Shown here: one piece after another, positions 38,346-48,962 of the stretch
How the letters are laid out: every line of letters begins with the position of its first letter
Position numbering within the stretch: the first letter of the stretch is position 1
Origin: Proteles cristata cristata
Lineage: Eukaryota; Chordata; Mammalia; Carnivora; Hyaenidae
Reading direction: 5' to 3'
Assembly: GCA_017311185.1 (NCBI GenBank)
Contig: JAESUZ010005469.1
Span: 746,001 to 810,000, forward strand
DNA length: 64,000 nucleotides
Notes under the pieces: model-generated
Databases searched by the model: none
Told to the model about the DNA's origin: nothing
Seen by the model: the letters and a program-made list of their open reading frames with translations, nothing else
Made by a program: the position numbers and the translations under genes

Positions 38346-38735
38346 GCGTATAGCTCATTTTGGATGGAACAGAGGCCTGTGTCAGTTACTAGGATGGATA
38401 GTAAATTGATCTGGCCAAGGTCTTCTGGCCCAGATTAAGGACATTGTATAAAGGGGGAGTAAGGTAGAGAAGACCAACCTGTGGGTTGTAGGTTGTATTA
38501 GTCCAGAGAGAACAGAAATAGACCACCAGGAGTTACTTGCAGTAATGGAGGTGTGAGAATCTTAAGTCTGTGATAAAGTGGTAGAAGTTAGGCCAGAGAG
38601 AAGGGATTGATCCAGGAGAAACTGTGATGGAAAAATTTATGGGTACTAAGTAGCCTGAGATAATTTTGAATGTTTTTGCTATATGTAATGTTCAGTGAGA
38701 AAAACAACACTAGCAAGATAGAAAATTGTATCCAT

Positions 38736-39261
38736 AAGGAGTGCTGATGCATAGGAGCACATGTACCCCAATGTTCATAGAAGCTCTCTCAACAATAGCC
38801 AAAACATGGAAAGAGCCTAAGTGTCCATCAAGGGATGAATGGATGAAGATGTGGTTTATCTATACGATGGAATACTACATGGCAATGAGAAACAATGAAA
38901 TCTGGCCATGTGTAGCAACATGGATGGACCTTGAGGGTGTTACGCTGAGCAAAATGAGTCAGGCAGAGAAGGACAAATACCATATGTTTGCACGTATAGG
39001 AGGATTAGGAGGAATTTAAAAGAGGACCATGGGGGAGAAGAAGGGGGGAAATAGTGGGGGAAAGGGAGAGAGGCAAACCATGAAAGACTCTTGAATACTG
39101 AGAACAAACTGAGGACTGATGGGTGTGGGGGGGAGGGGGGAAATGGGCATGGAGAAGAGGGCGCTTGTGGGGATGAGCACTGGGTGTTACATGGAAACCA
39201 ACTTGACAATAAACTATTTGTAAAAAAAAAAAGAAAAATAAAATTTTTTTTAAAAGAGAAA
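38736..39261 (+). mobile_element. 5'-truncated L1 (3' end only), sense to BNC2
   Basis: It codes the C-terminal end of ORF2 (38771-39016, containing MEYYMAMRNNEIWPCVATWM) with no internal stop. A 3'UTR and an A-rich tail at about 39222-39258 follow. The flanks GAAAATTGTATCCAT (38721-38735) and GAAATTTGTATCCAT (39262-39276) match at 14 of 15 positions. This is the only L1 in the window on the + strand. Confidence 0.93.
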
Positions 39262-39869
39262 GAAATTTGTATCCATTGTGTGGACCTCAACTATATAAAA
39301 ATTATGGACTGAAAGAAGTAGATGTAACTATATCAACATGTGGACATTAGTAGTCTCTAGATGCTGGGATTATAGATGATTGTTTTGTTGTTTTCATTCA
39401 TTTACAGCTTTTTTTTTTCACTGAGCACCTTTGACATATCCAATCAGAAAATAACAATAGTAGCAAAAAGGTTTTCTATCAAGCCTAGTTTCCTTAGTTC
39501 TACTTCTCACAGCACTAAGGGTCAAGTGCATGTTTACAGTTGAGGACATGAAGCTTGGGTAGGTTAGGATTCACCTGTACAGAGTAAGAGTGGTTGGATT
39601 CCTAGAGGTCGCTCATCATAGGCAGCTGCAGAGCCAGCTCCTCTAGAATCCTGATGCTTCCCCTGAATATCTATTGATTTCCCCTCCAAATCCCCCAAAC
39701 TAGAAAATATTAACATCCCGTATCTGTGCCTCTTCATCTCTGTGAGCATCTGTTTTCTTGCCCACACTTTTTAGCTTGGTTTTGATTCAGTGTTCTCCCT
39801 TATTTGCTTCTTTGAATTAAGGTAGTGGTCTTCAAGCTATTAGCTTGCTTGCCACTAAAAAGAGTTTTA

Positions 39870-39965
39870 AAATAAAGAGCCATTCTAACATCTTCATATA
39901 ATAAGTAACTGGCCAAGGTCATACAGCAAATAGGTGCCAAAGCTGAGATTTGAACTTTTGGAGTC
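39870..39965 (-). repeat. MIR fragment
   Basis: Antisense MIR piece: AAGTAACTGGCCAAGGTCATACAGCAAATAGG followed by GCTGAGATTTGAACTT, the typical order of the MIR tRNA-proximal part. Confidence 0.65.
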
Positions 39966-40014
39966 TCTCCTTAAGAAACTGTCCCTTATTGGGAGGACGA
40001 CAATCTCTCTCATT

Positions 40015-40018
<4 letters not shown>

Positions 40019-40051
<33 letters not shown>
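40019..40051. repeat. (CT)n microsatellite
   Basis: About 16 uninterrupted CT units preceded by CATTCTCATT variants. A pure pyrimidine strand. Confidence 0.96.
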
Positions 40052-40055
<4 letters not shown>

Positions 40056-40251
40056 ACATTGAGAACTTTAAATCATTGTTTTAAGTAATTATTATTTTTT
40101 ATCCCCTTAAATCTTGTTTCCAGTTCGCTGCCCCCAATTCACCTTACTATAAATGCATTCATATGTTTCCTATAAGTCTTGTATCATTCAACTTATACGT
40201 GTCTGCCACAAAAAATTAAGAAAATAATGTAACTAGAAATCTTATTGCTTA

Positions 40252-40474
40252 GGGGCGCCTGGGTGGCTTAGTCGGTTAAGCGTCCGACTTTCGCTTAGGT
40301 CATGATCTCGCGGTTTGTGGGTTCAAGCCCCACGTCGGGCTCTGTGCTGACTGCCAGCTCAGAGCCTGGAGCCTGTTTCAATCTGTGACACCCTCTCTCT
40401 CTGACCCTCCCCTTCTCATGCTGTCTCTCTCTCTCTTTCTCCTAGAAATAAATAAAACATTTAAAAAAAAATAA
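40252..40474 (+). mobile_element. Young felid Can-SINE, copy 12
   Basis: Intact head GGGGCGCCTGGGTGGCTTAG at 40252, tRNA-like part with CATGATCTCGCGGTTTGTGG, a CT-rich block, then CTAGAAATAAATAAAACATT and an A-tail. The flanks AAATCTTATTGCTTA (40237-40251) and AAATCTTATTGTTTA (40475-40489) match at 14 of 15 positions. Confidence 0.96.
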
Positions 40475-43061
40475 AAATCTTATTGTTTAATTTGATCAAG
40501 AGGATAAGATCCAAAGCAATGTAAATATTACAAATTTTTATGATTTATTAAGCATAAAGTAGACTTTTGTTAGGAATACACCTGTCAATAAAGTAGATGG
40601 GGATGTAATTTTGTTCTTCCCAGATTAGTTTACATATCAGTAAATGAATAGTACTTCATATAAGAATGAGAAGATGTGCACTATTATTTCTCCTTTTTTG
40701 CAGATATATAACTACTGAGATACCTGTTCACATGAATAGATGGGACTAGCAACTTTATTCCATCATCATTCACTTCTTAGAAGTCATTTAAAATTATATG
40801 CCAGAAATTACACAGTGATCAATTAGTTCTGTTAAAAGGAAAGAAACGAAAATTCCCCACCTTATTACCCAGATGTTGTCATAGTCATTCACCTTCTCGG
40901 TTTCTGAAAGTTTTTACCCTATTAATGTTTATTAAATGCCTATTTATAAATTTAGCTATTAGTCTTTCATTTAGAGGCATATTATTTATTCTAGTATATA
41001 CAGAAAAGATTGACGAAATTAAAATACTGGATTAGTTCAAATAGTTTCTGCAATATGCTTTTTTTTTTAAAGGAAATACATTTATCATTGCAGATTTAGT
41101 TATGTTGATTGATGAAAATTTTCACCAGTGCTCATGGTCAAATCATGCTGCCAAATCTAATTTAATTTTCATTGGAAAACATTGAACTCACATTTCAATT
41201 CAAATAAATTGAATATATTAATATGCATTTTGAGAAAAATTATTAAAACATCAATATGTTATAGACTGAATTTCATAGGATAGATTACTAAAACAGTCTA
41301 GAATGAAATGTGGAGCTAATAAAATTATTCAGTTTACAATAGAAATGCTATTTCTTATTACTTAATTAGTAATGATGTAATATAAACCTAAGGTTTTTAT
41401 GAAGTGAAAAGTACATTAGAAGTCCTGAAAAAAAAGTCATGGTCTTAAGACTTTCACAGTGGGGTTCCATGTGTGTATCACAATATGGTGTTGGATAATA
41501 AGAACAAATTAGGTTAAGAGTCATGTATTTTAAAAACATTTATTAATTTGGCTAGATCTCATGGCCAAACTGTTTTTATGTACTTATGAAAAAGTTCCAT
41601 ACTGCTAAAAAGTAAGTGCTTTAGCATATAGATCATCACTTATATTAAATTTTACCTCTATTAACAGGATGTATAAAATATTCAAATTTTTATTTAAAAC
41701 AGATGAAAATGATGAATAATCATAACTGAAATATTTTGATAGTATTTGATTAAATAGGTTGTAACTACCTTATTAAGTGATCAGCATAGTTTCTGAAAGA
41801 AACCATGCAAAATTTCTATTCACATGTTTTATCTAATGTGTCTTACAAATTTTGTAGGTCTAGGAAAATATTCAGACTGAATTTACAAGAGTAGGTATCT
41901 CATATACTCAGGGCCTTTTCTTCCAGGGGATGATTGCTCCTCCTAGGGATGAGAATTAATTGAGAAGAATGGTTTACCTTTGAATATGTTGGGAGGCAAA
42001 AGCCATGTTCACATTTTGGCTTTGCTCTTACAGGATATTTTCTAAAGAGTGATTCATTATTAAAATAGGTAGGAATGTTAGAGGTGAGTCCCATTTTACA
42101 TACATTCTGAATATTCCAACATAGACCTATGTTTCAAGTTCTAGCTACCCTTTACCCATATAGGTATAATCAGCAAGAGAGCACACCTTTTCCAGGTTCT
42201 TGGTGCTTTTATTAATCATTAAAGGAAACTTTCACAAAGCCTCATCTATTTCAGCACCCAGGAGAGTTTTCCACACTGAGCCAGTGTACTTTGTAAGTCC
42301 AGTCAGAGTATACTCCATTATTTTGTAAAGAAGGAAGAGTACAATTTTTAAAGGAGAAATGTAAATGGCTAATCTGCATGTGCATGCAGGCCTCTTCTCA
42401 AGTGGGTCAATTCTAGGAAAGCAAATAGAGGATTGTAGGATCTGGAAATTGAGTATCCATTGTCTGCATACCTCTCAGAAGGCCTTTACATTCCTCACGT
42501 GTAGGCCCATTATAGTTTGAGGTCTAATAAGTTAAGACATCTCCCAGGGGAGTATTGCAAACATGTTCTACTCTGTACACTTGACTCTAGGCCATCCCTT
42601 CACCTAACTCTGATTTTTGGTGTGGCATGTATAATGGTATATGTCAGAGTCATCTGTAGTAAGTTTTCAAACCAACCCTGGCCATCTCTCTCTCTACTCT
42701 TCTTTAGAGGGGGTTGTGGCTCTGTGGCTGAGTTTTGCTCAGCACCTTAGTCAGTGGCTGTTTAGTTACTGCTGACCATGTGCCATGTCCCTCAAGCTAA
42801 CTATTGTTTTAGTTAAATTTCTAGGCCCTTGTCAAAATTTTGTATCTAAAATTATAAGTCATTTTAATCTTATAAAATGTTTAGTATTTTCTATCCTATT
42901 AACAAGTATCCTATTAACAAGAAATAAAATTATAAGCTTTCCACGGCTTTTGGCATTTAGTTTGAAGGCCTCATTGATTGCCCCTCTGATTCTTTTGTAC
43001 TTATTTCTAACTATTTTGCCTCAGGTATTATACATTCTTTGGGTAGTTCTCTCACACATAT

Positions 43062-43239
43062 CAGTGGTTCTCAGAGTGTGGTCCCTGGCCAGCAGCATTC
43101 TGTAGAGACTGACTAGAAATGCAAATCCTTGGTCCCCACCACAGACCCAGTCAGAAACTCTAGAGGCAGTGGTCCAGCATTCTTTGTTCTCTAAGCCCTT
43201 TAGGTGATTTCTGATGTACATAATGTTTGAGAACGCCCT
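43062..43239 (+). mobile_element. MER5/MER20-type hAT-Charlie relic
   Basis: Begins CAGTGGTTCTCAGAGTGTGG, contains CTAGAAATGCAAATCCTTGG and CAGTCAGAAACTCTAGAGGC, and ends near GTTTGAGAAC, the signature of this abundant short nonautonomous hAT family. No clear 8-bp duplication remains. Confidence 0.8.
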
Positions 43240-43244
43240 CCTTA

Positions 43245-43505
43245 GTTCATCTACCTAGATTGTTCTCCTTTCTCACTTGCTGAATTCTTAGTTGTCTTAC
43301 AAGACAGTGCCTTCCTGGCAGAGTTGCTCTCTCTTCTGTGTCCTACAGTACTTTATCAGATCTCTTCTATAGCATTTATGCTGATTGCATCTGTCTACTT
43401 TTGAAGGTGGAGGCCACAACGTAAATTACTTTTGCATCTCCATACAACACCTACCTTGGTGATAAGTTATTAAGTGCTGGTGAATAAATGAATGTATGCA
43501 CGAAT
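43245..43505 (+). repeat. L2-like LINE 3'-end fragment
   Basis: Sense L2-like pattern ending ATTAAGTGCTGGTGAATAAATGAATGTATG, preceded by a CTTCCTGGCAGAGTTGCTC-type region. Very diverged. Confidence 0.55.
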
Positions 43506-43840
43506 GAAGGGGAAAAGTATTATAGGAGGAGTGGTGATCAATAAGGTCAGTTGCTGTGAAGAGATCATGGAGAATAATGAAGGGAAAAAGCTATTGGATT
43601 TCATAGTAAGGCAGGTGTTGTTGACCTTTGAAATGCTTGCTTCAGCAGAGTGATGGGCAAGAAGCCCAGATTACTGGGAGTTAGGGACTTCCAACATGAT
43701 GAAGATTTGCAAGTTTCTAGACTTACTGTTTATCTTAACATGTAGTAGAAACAGAATTTTCTTGGGAGAAATAACTATGTGACCTTAGTTTAGTTACTTA
43801 GCTTCATTGAGACTATGATCTCTGAATAGCCAGTAATAGT

Positions 43841-43845
<5 letters not shown>

Positions 43846-43912
<67 letters not shown>
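43846..43912. repeat. (TG)n microsatellite
   Basis: About 33 uninterrupted TG units, the longest dinucleotide array in the window. Alternating purine-pyrimidine tracts of this size can adopt Z-DNA and are usually length-variable. Confidence 0.98.
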
Positions 43913-43915
<3 letters not shown>

Positions 43916-44229
43916 GTTTTTTAAAGGATTAAAGTAGATCATTGTAACCCCCTAGAAAGATGCCTACATTTAGTTACTACTTAAACAGTCATTTCGTTTA
44001 CCCCCCACATAAAATTTATTTAATAATGTTACTGGTGTCCATCACCCTTTGTAAATTTGTATAAGATATGAAATCATTAAGGATACCTTCATTCCAGTCG
44101 TTGGTGAAATTGTGAATTACAGTTGGAATTGTAAATTGGAGAAATTTGGGCTGAACTAGTTAAACTAGTGATAGCTACTTTAAAATTACATGGTATTCAA
44201 TTGGATGAATACCACTAAAAGTAGTTGTC

Positions 44230-44246
44230 TTATCTAGCCTCTTTTT
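44230..44246. repeat. Left target-site duplication of the large L1
   Basis: TTATCTAGCCTCTTTTT. The same 17 bases occur at 48889-48905. The final T's merge with the A-tail of the insert, so the certain length is 12 bp and the maximum 17 bp. Confidence 0.88.
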
Positions 44247-44250
44247 TTTT

Positions 44251-44393
44251 CCTAAATAAAGTTTTATTGAAACACAGGCACATTAATTTATTTATATTAG
44301 TTTATGGTCACTTTCAAGCTAGGATGACAGAGTTGAATAGTTGTGATAGAGACTATATGGAAACTCAAGGCCTAAAATATTATCTGTCCTTTA
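44251..44393 (-). mobile_element. 3'-transduced segment carried by the L1 (old hAT piece)
   Basis: The segment lies between the L1's own A-rich tail and the terminal A-run, inside the target duplication, so it arrived with the L1. On + it begins AATAAAGTTTTATTGAAACA and resembles an old eutherian hAT transposon also present at 51011-51153. The remainder of that transposon does not occur on the other side of the L1, which argues against the L1 having landed inside a resident copy. Confidence 0.8.
44263..44268 (-). promoter_or_regulatory. Polyadenylation signal AATAAA used by the L1 read-through transcript
   Basis: AATAAA on the - strand (TTTATT on +) lies 12 nt before the terminal A-run at 44250-44242. 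This spacing fits cleavage and polyadenylation after the transduced segment. Use of the site is inferred. Confidence 0.7.
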
Positions 44394-44608
44394 TTTTTTC
44401 TTTTTTTTTTTACAAATAGTTTATTGTCAAATTAGTTTCCACATAACATCCAGTGCTCATCCCCACAAGTGCCCTCCTCCATGCCCATCCCTCCTCCCCG
44501 CCACATCCATCAGTCCTCAGTTTTTGTCAGCATTCAAGAGTCTCTCATGGTTTGCCTCTCTCCCTTTCCCCCACCATTTCCGCCCTTCTTCTGCCCTTTG
44601 GTCCTCTG

Positions 44609-46682
44609 TTAAGTTCCTCCTAATCCTCCTATACGTGCACACATATGATATTTGTCTTTCTCTGCCTGACTTATTTCTCTCAGCATAACACCCTCAAGGT
44701 CCATCCATGTTGCTACACATGGCCAGATTTCATTGTTTCTCATTGCCATGTAGTATCCATGGTATAGATAAACCACATCTTCTTGATCCATTCATCTGTT
44801 GATGGACACTTAGGCTCTTTCCAGGTTTTAGCTATTGTGGAGAGTGCTGCTATGAACATTGGGGTCCATGGGCTCCTATGCCTCAGCATTTCTGTATCCC
44901 TTGGGTAAATTCCTAGCAGTGCTATTGCTGGGTCCTAGGGGAGTTCTATTGTTAGTTTCTGAGGAACCTCCACACTGCTTTCCAGAGGGGCTGTACCAGT
45001 TTACAGTCCCACCAACAGTGTAGGAGGGTGCCCGTTTCTCCACATCCTCGCCAGCATCTACAGTTCTCTGATTGGCTCATTTTAGCCACTCTGACTGACT
45101 TGAGGTGGTATCTCAGTGTGGTTTTGATTTGTATTTCCCTGATGAGGAGCGATGCGGAGCATCGTTTCATGTGTCTTTTGGCCATCTGGATGTCCTCTTT
45201 GGAGAAGTGTCTGTTCATATCTTCTGCCCATTTCTTCACTGGGTTGTTTGTTTTTCAGCCGTGTAGTTTGGTGAGTTCCTTATAGATTCTGGATATTAAC
45301 CCTTTATCTGATATGTCATTTGCAACTATCTTTTCCCATTCCGTTGGTTGCCTATTAATTTTCTGGGTTGTTTCCTTGGCTGTGCAGAACCTTTTAATCT
45401 TGACGAGGTCCCAGCAGTTTATTTTTGCTCTTGATTCCCTTGCTTTTGGGGATGTGTCAAGTAAGAAGTTGCTGCGGTGGAGGTCAAGGAGGTTGTTTCC
45501 TGCTTTCTCCTCTAGGGTGTTGATAGTTTCCTGTCTCACGTTCAGGTCCTTTATCCATTTTGAGTTTATTTTTGTGCATGGTGTGAGAAAATGATCTAGT
45601 TTCATTCTTCTGCATGTTGCTGTCCAGTTCTCCCAACACCATCTGTTACAAAGGCTGTCTTTTTTCCATTGGATATTCTTTCCTGCTTTGTCAAAGATTA
45701 GTTGGCTGTATACTTTTGGGTCCACTTCTGAGTTCTTGATTCTGTTCCACTGGTCTATGTGTCTGTTTTTGTGCCAATACCATACTGTCTTGATGATGAC
45801 AGCTTTGTAGTAGAGGCTAAAGTCTGGGATGGTGATCCCTCCCGTTTTGGTTTTATTTTTCAGGATTCCTTTGGCTATTCGGGGTCTTTTGTGGTTCCAT
45901 ACAAATTTTTGCATAGTTTGTTCTAGTTTTGAGAAGTATGCTGGTGCAATTTTGATTGGAATTTCATTGAATGTGTAGAGTGCCTTAGGTAGTAATGACA
46001 TCTTAACTATATTTATTCTTCCTATCCATGAGCATGGAATGTTTTTCCATTTCTTTGTGTCTTCTTCAGTTTCCTTCATAAGTTTTCTATAGTTTTCATC
46101 ATACAGATCTCTTGTATCCTTGGTTAGGTTTATTCTGAGGTATTTTACGGTTTTTTTGTGCAATTGTGAATGGGATCAGTTTCTTGATTTCTCTTTCTGT
46201 TGCTTCATTGTTGGTGTATAAAAATGCAACCGATTTCTGTACGTTGATTTTGTACCCTGCAACTTGGCTGAATTCTTGGATCAGTTCTAGTAGGCTTCTG
46301 GTAGAGTCTGTCAGGTTTTCTATGTAGAGTATCATGTCATCTGCGAAGAGTGAAAGTTTGACTTCCTCTTCGCCAATTCTGATGCCTTTGATTTCCTTTT
46401 GGTGTTTGATGGCTGATGCTAGGACTTCCAGCACTATGTTAAACAAGAGTGGTGAGAGTGGGCATCCCTGTCCTGTTCCTGATCTCAGGGGGAAAGCTCT
46501 GAGTTTTTCCCCATTGAGGATGATGTTAGCTGAAGGCTTCTCATAGATGGCTTTTATGATGTTTAAGTAGGTTCCTTCTATCCCCACTTTCTCGAGAGTC
46601 TTTATTAAGAAGGGATGCTGTATTTTGTCAAATGCTTTTTCTGCATCTATTGACAGGGTCATATGTTTTTTATCTTTTCTTT
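44609..46682 (-). pseudogene. L1 ORF2, reverse transcriptase and C-terminal remnant
   Basis: After the deletion junction the reverse transcriptase resumes just before [12 protein letters not shown]. The catalytic FADD box is at 46347-46336. A one-base frameshift in a T-run near 46150 moves the frame to the next open stretch (46163-45255), which ends at a TGA at 45257-45255. Reading on, the Cys-rich motif C-x3-C-x7-H-x4-C lies at about 45056-45003. A further frameshift follows near 44950, and the C-terminal end (containing YYMAMRNNEIWPCV) is at about 44757-44612. These breaks and the missing endonuclease make ORF2 non-functional. Confidence 0.9.
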
Positions 46683-46928
46683 TATCGCTGCTCCAGCTTT
46701 CTTTTGATTTCTTGTAGCATGATATATATTTCTCCATCCCCTTACTTTTAATCTGAAGGTATCTTCCCGTCTAAAATGAGTTTCTTGTAGACAGCATATA
46801 GATGGATTTTGTTTTTTAATCCATTCTGCTACCCTATGTCTTTTGATTGGAGCATTCAGCCCATTTACATTCAGTGTTATTATTGAAATACGTGTGTTTA
46901 GAGTCTTTGTATCTTTTGTAGGGTTCAT
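46683..46928 (-). pseudogene. L1 ORF2, N-terminal endonuclease remnant
   Basis: ORF2 starts at ATG 46928 with MNPTKDTKTLNTRISIITLN and contains CCLQETHFR, the first part of the apurinic/apyrimidinic-type endonuclease domain that nicks target DNA (Glu in QETH is a metal ligand). The match ends at KKAGAAI. The frame then runs into reverse-transcriptase sequence out of frame and stops. The rest of the endonuclease, including its catalytic Asp/His residues, is deleted. Confidence 0.88.
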
Positions 46929-46974
46929 GTTTGTGATGGTGTCTCTGGAATCTTTGTTCCTTGCAACCTTTCCT

Positions 46975-47868
46975 TCAGAGCATCCCCCTCAGGATTTCTT
47001 GTAGGGCTGGCTTCGTGGTGACAAATTCTTTCAATTTCTGTTTATTTGAAAAGGTTTTTATCTCTCCTTCTATTTTGAATGACAGGCTTGCTGGATAGAG
47101 GATTCTTGGCTGCATATTTTTACTGTTCATCACGTTGAAGATCTCCTGCCATTCCTTTCTGGCCTGCCACGTTTCAGTAGATAGGTCTGTCACCACTCTG
47201 ATAGGTTTCCCTTTGTATGTGAGGGCCCTTTTCTCCCTAGCTGCTTTCAGAATTCTCTCTTTTTCCTTGTATTTTGCCATTTTTACGATGATATGTCGTG
47301 CAGAAGATCGATTCAAGTTACGTCTGAGAGGAGTCCTCTGAGCCTCTTGTATTTCCACATTGACTTCCTTCCCCAGGTCGGGGAAGTTCTCTGCTATAAT
47401 TTGTTCCAGGACTCCTTCAGCACCTTTCCCTCTCTCTTCCTCTTCTAGGATTCCTGTGATATGGATATTGCTGCGTTTGACTGTATCGCTGAGCTCTCGA
47501 ATTCTTCTTTCCTGTTCCTAGATCAGTTTGTCTTTTTTTTTGTTAGCTTCTTGTTTTTCTATAATGGTGTCTTCTAAATCACTTATTCTCCTTTCTGCCT
47601 CTTCAATCCATGCATTGGAGGCCTCTAATTTATTATGTATCTCATTTATCGCCTTTTTAAATTCTTCATGCCTATTTTTATTTTCCATTCTGTCTGTAGC
47701 TATAGTTTCTTTGATGTCCCCTATGTTTTTTTCAAGCCCAGCTATTAATTTTACCATTATTATTCTAAAATCTTGTTCAGTTATGCTGCTGATATCTGTT
47801 TTGAGCAGTTCATTAGCTGTCATTTCTTCTTGTAGTTTCTTTGGAGGAGAGGTCTTTCGTTTCGTCAT
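46975..47868 (-). pseudogene. L1 ORF1 (RNA-binding protein), one premature stop
   Basis: ORF1 protein of L1 forms trimers and coats L1 RNA. The frame starts at ATG (47868-47866) and ends at TGA (46977-46975), 297 codons. It is open except for a TAG at 47520-47518, after ...KKKDKLI. The first 116 residues include a Lys-rich start and a heptad-like acidic coiled coil (for example IEEAERRISDLEDTI). The second part contains NVEIQEAQRTP, the conserved start of the C-terminal domain, and ends LQEILRGML. The length is shorter than human ORF1 (338) but typical of the family outside primates. The single stop makes it a recent pseudogene copy. Confidence 0.9.
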
Positions 47869-48888
47869 TTTAGTTAGCTTTCCAGCTCTTGTTGGTTTTA
47901 AAGACCTCTTATCCTCTCTGTTTCTATGAGCGCTGCTATATCCAAGAAGACTCTTTGACTTTCCAGGGCCTATCCTTTCAGAGATTGTTTTTTGAATGTT
48001 ATCCCTCAGTCTCTCTTGTTGGGATCTTAGTTATTTTATTTTCCTATTCGTAGTGATATTTGGGACTCTTCACCTTGTGTACTCTAGCTTGTTTCTTGAG
48101 GTAGCCCTGGAAAAGAAAACAGACAGACAAACATGCAGGGAGCAGGAGCACACAAACGCACGGGCTAATTCAACTAACATGCAAAGTGAGAGGGAAAACG
48201 AAAAATTTAAGAGAAAAGACGGAGGAGGGAGGGCGAATAATAGGGAGTGTAATATACATAAAAGGGTCAAAAAGGGGAAAAGAAAAGGAAAAAAGAAGAA
48301 AACCGATGGACAAAGAACGGTTTAAAGCATATACCTGGATTTCCCAGCTACAGTTAAATAGCCGTGTGTATGCAGTGCTGGTTGAAGAGCATAGAGAAAA
48401 AGAGAGAAGGCAGGGTGAGACGAGGCAGAATTGGAAATAGAATGAACAGGCAGAAGGGATAAGAAGCTTTTTTCAAAGAGGTAAAGGGTAGAATATGGTT
48501 GGATAGGTGAGAGAAGGATGCTGGAATTATCCAGAGAAACTATATAGTCTAATTACTCCTGAGAGAAATAGCTGAAAAAGTCGGTAGGTGTAGAATTTAC
48601 ATTTACAGAATGGACTTGTGATTGTTTAAGCAAGCTGGCGACCAGAGTTAATCAGGTCAGTGTTTTGGGGAAAAAAGCGAGAAAAGAGAAAGAAGAAGAA
48701 AAAAAGAAAGAGAAAAGAAAAGGGAAAAAAGAAAGAAAAAAAAGGAAAAAAGAAAGAAAAAAAAAGGGAGGAGGGCACCTCTCAGGTAGGGATGGGCGTG
48801 GCGTGATCCAATGCCTCAGGCGGGGGTTCTGCCTTGGCGGTTGTGGGGAGGAGAGTGAGGGTGCTCCAGTCCCTTCTTGAACCCCGCG
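47869..48888 (-). promoter_or_regulatory. L1 5'UTR with internal promoter region
   Basis: The region between the 5' target duplication and ORF1 is about 1.0 kb. Its first 110 bp (48780-48888) are GC-rich with several CpGs in an AT-rich neighbourhood, as expected for an L1 internal promoter. Next to it is a 97-nt tract of pure purines on + (48679-48775). Promoter activity is inferred from position and family knowledge only. Confidence 0.6.
48679..48775. repeat. 97-nt uninterrupted polypurine tract
   Basis: Only A and G occur on + from 48679 to 48775, mostly as AAAGA/AAAAG variants ending in GGGAGGAGGG. The tract lies inside the L1 5'UTR. It is a mirror-like sequence of the kind that can form triplex (H-DNA) structures. 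Confidence 0.95.
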
Positions 48889-48905
48889 TTATCTAGCCTC
48901 TTTTT
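48889..48905. repeat. Right target-site duplication of the large L1
   Basis: TTATCTAGCCTCTTTTT, identical to 44230-44246. The inferred nick on + is between T48905 and G48906 (TTTTT/GA), a variant of the L1 endonuclease site TTTT/AA. Confidence 0.88.
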
Positions 48906-48962
48906 GATACAAATTATGCAGTTGTACTTCAAGGAGACATATAAGGGGAGAGGAGGGACAGA

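Larger units (their letters stand above)
44247..48888 (-). mobile_element. Near-full-length, internally deleted L1 with a 3'-transduced flank
   Basis: Read on the - strand the parts are: a GC-rich 5' end (from 48888), a 5'UTR of about 1.0 kb with a purine/pyrimidine tract, ORF1 (47868-46975), a 45-bp spacer, ORF2 (from 46928), the 3'UTR, a first A-rich tail (44394-44411 on +), about 143 bp of unrelated sequence (44251-44393) and a terminal A-run (T9 at 44242-44250). ORF2 has lost about 1.5 kb at about 46682 and also carries a frameshift near 46150 and a stop at 45255-45257. The element therefore cannot move by itself. The ends are bounded by the duplication at 44230-44246 and 48889-48905. It lies antisense to BNC2, 4.7 kb before the exon at 53555. 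Confidence 0.92.

Noticed and set aside
45028..46546. Plus-strand open frames opposite L1 ORF2.
   Set aside because: They are shadows of the L1 reverse-transcriptase coding strand.
47528..48325. Plus-strand open frames of 109-133 codons across the L1 ORF1/5'UTR, reminiscent of an antisense L1 ORF.
   Set aside because: They are the mirror of ORF1 and purine-rich 5'UTR sequence. There is no evidence that a primate-type antisense ORF exists in carnivore L1, and the Kozak context and conservation are unknown.
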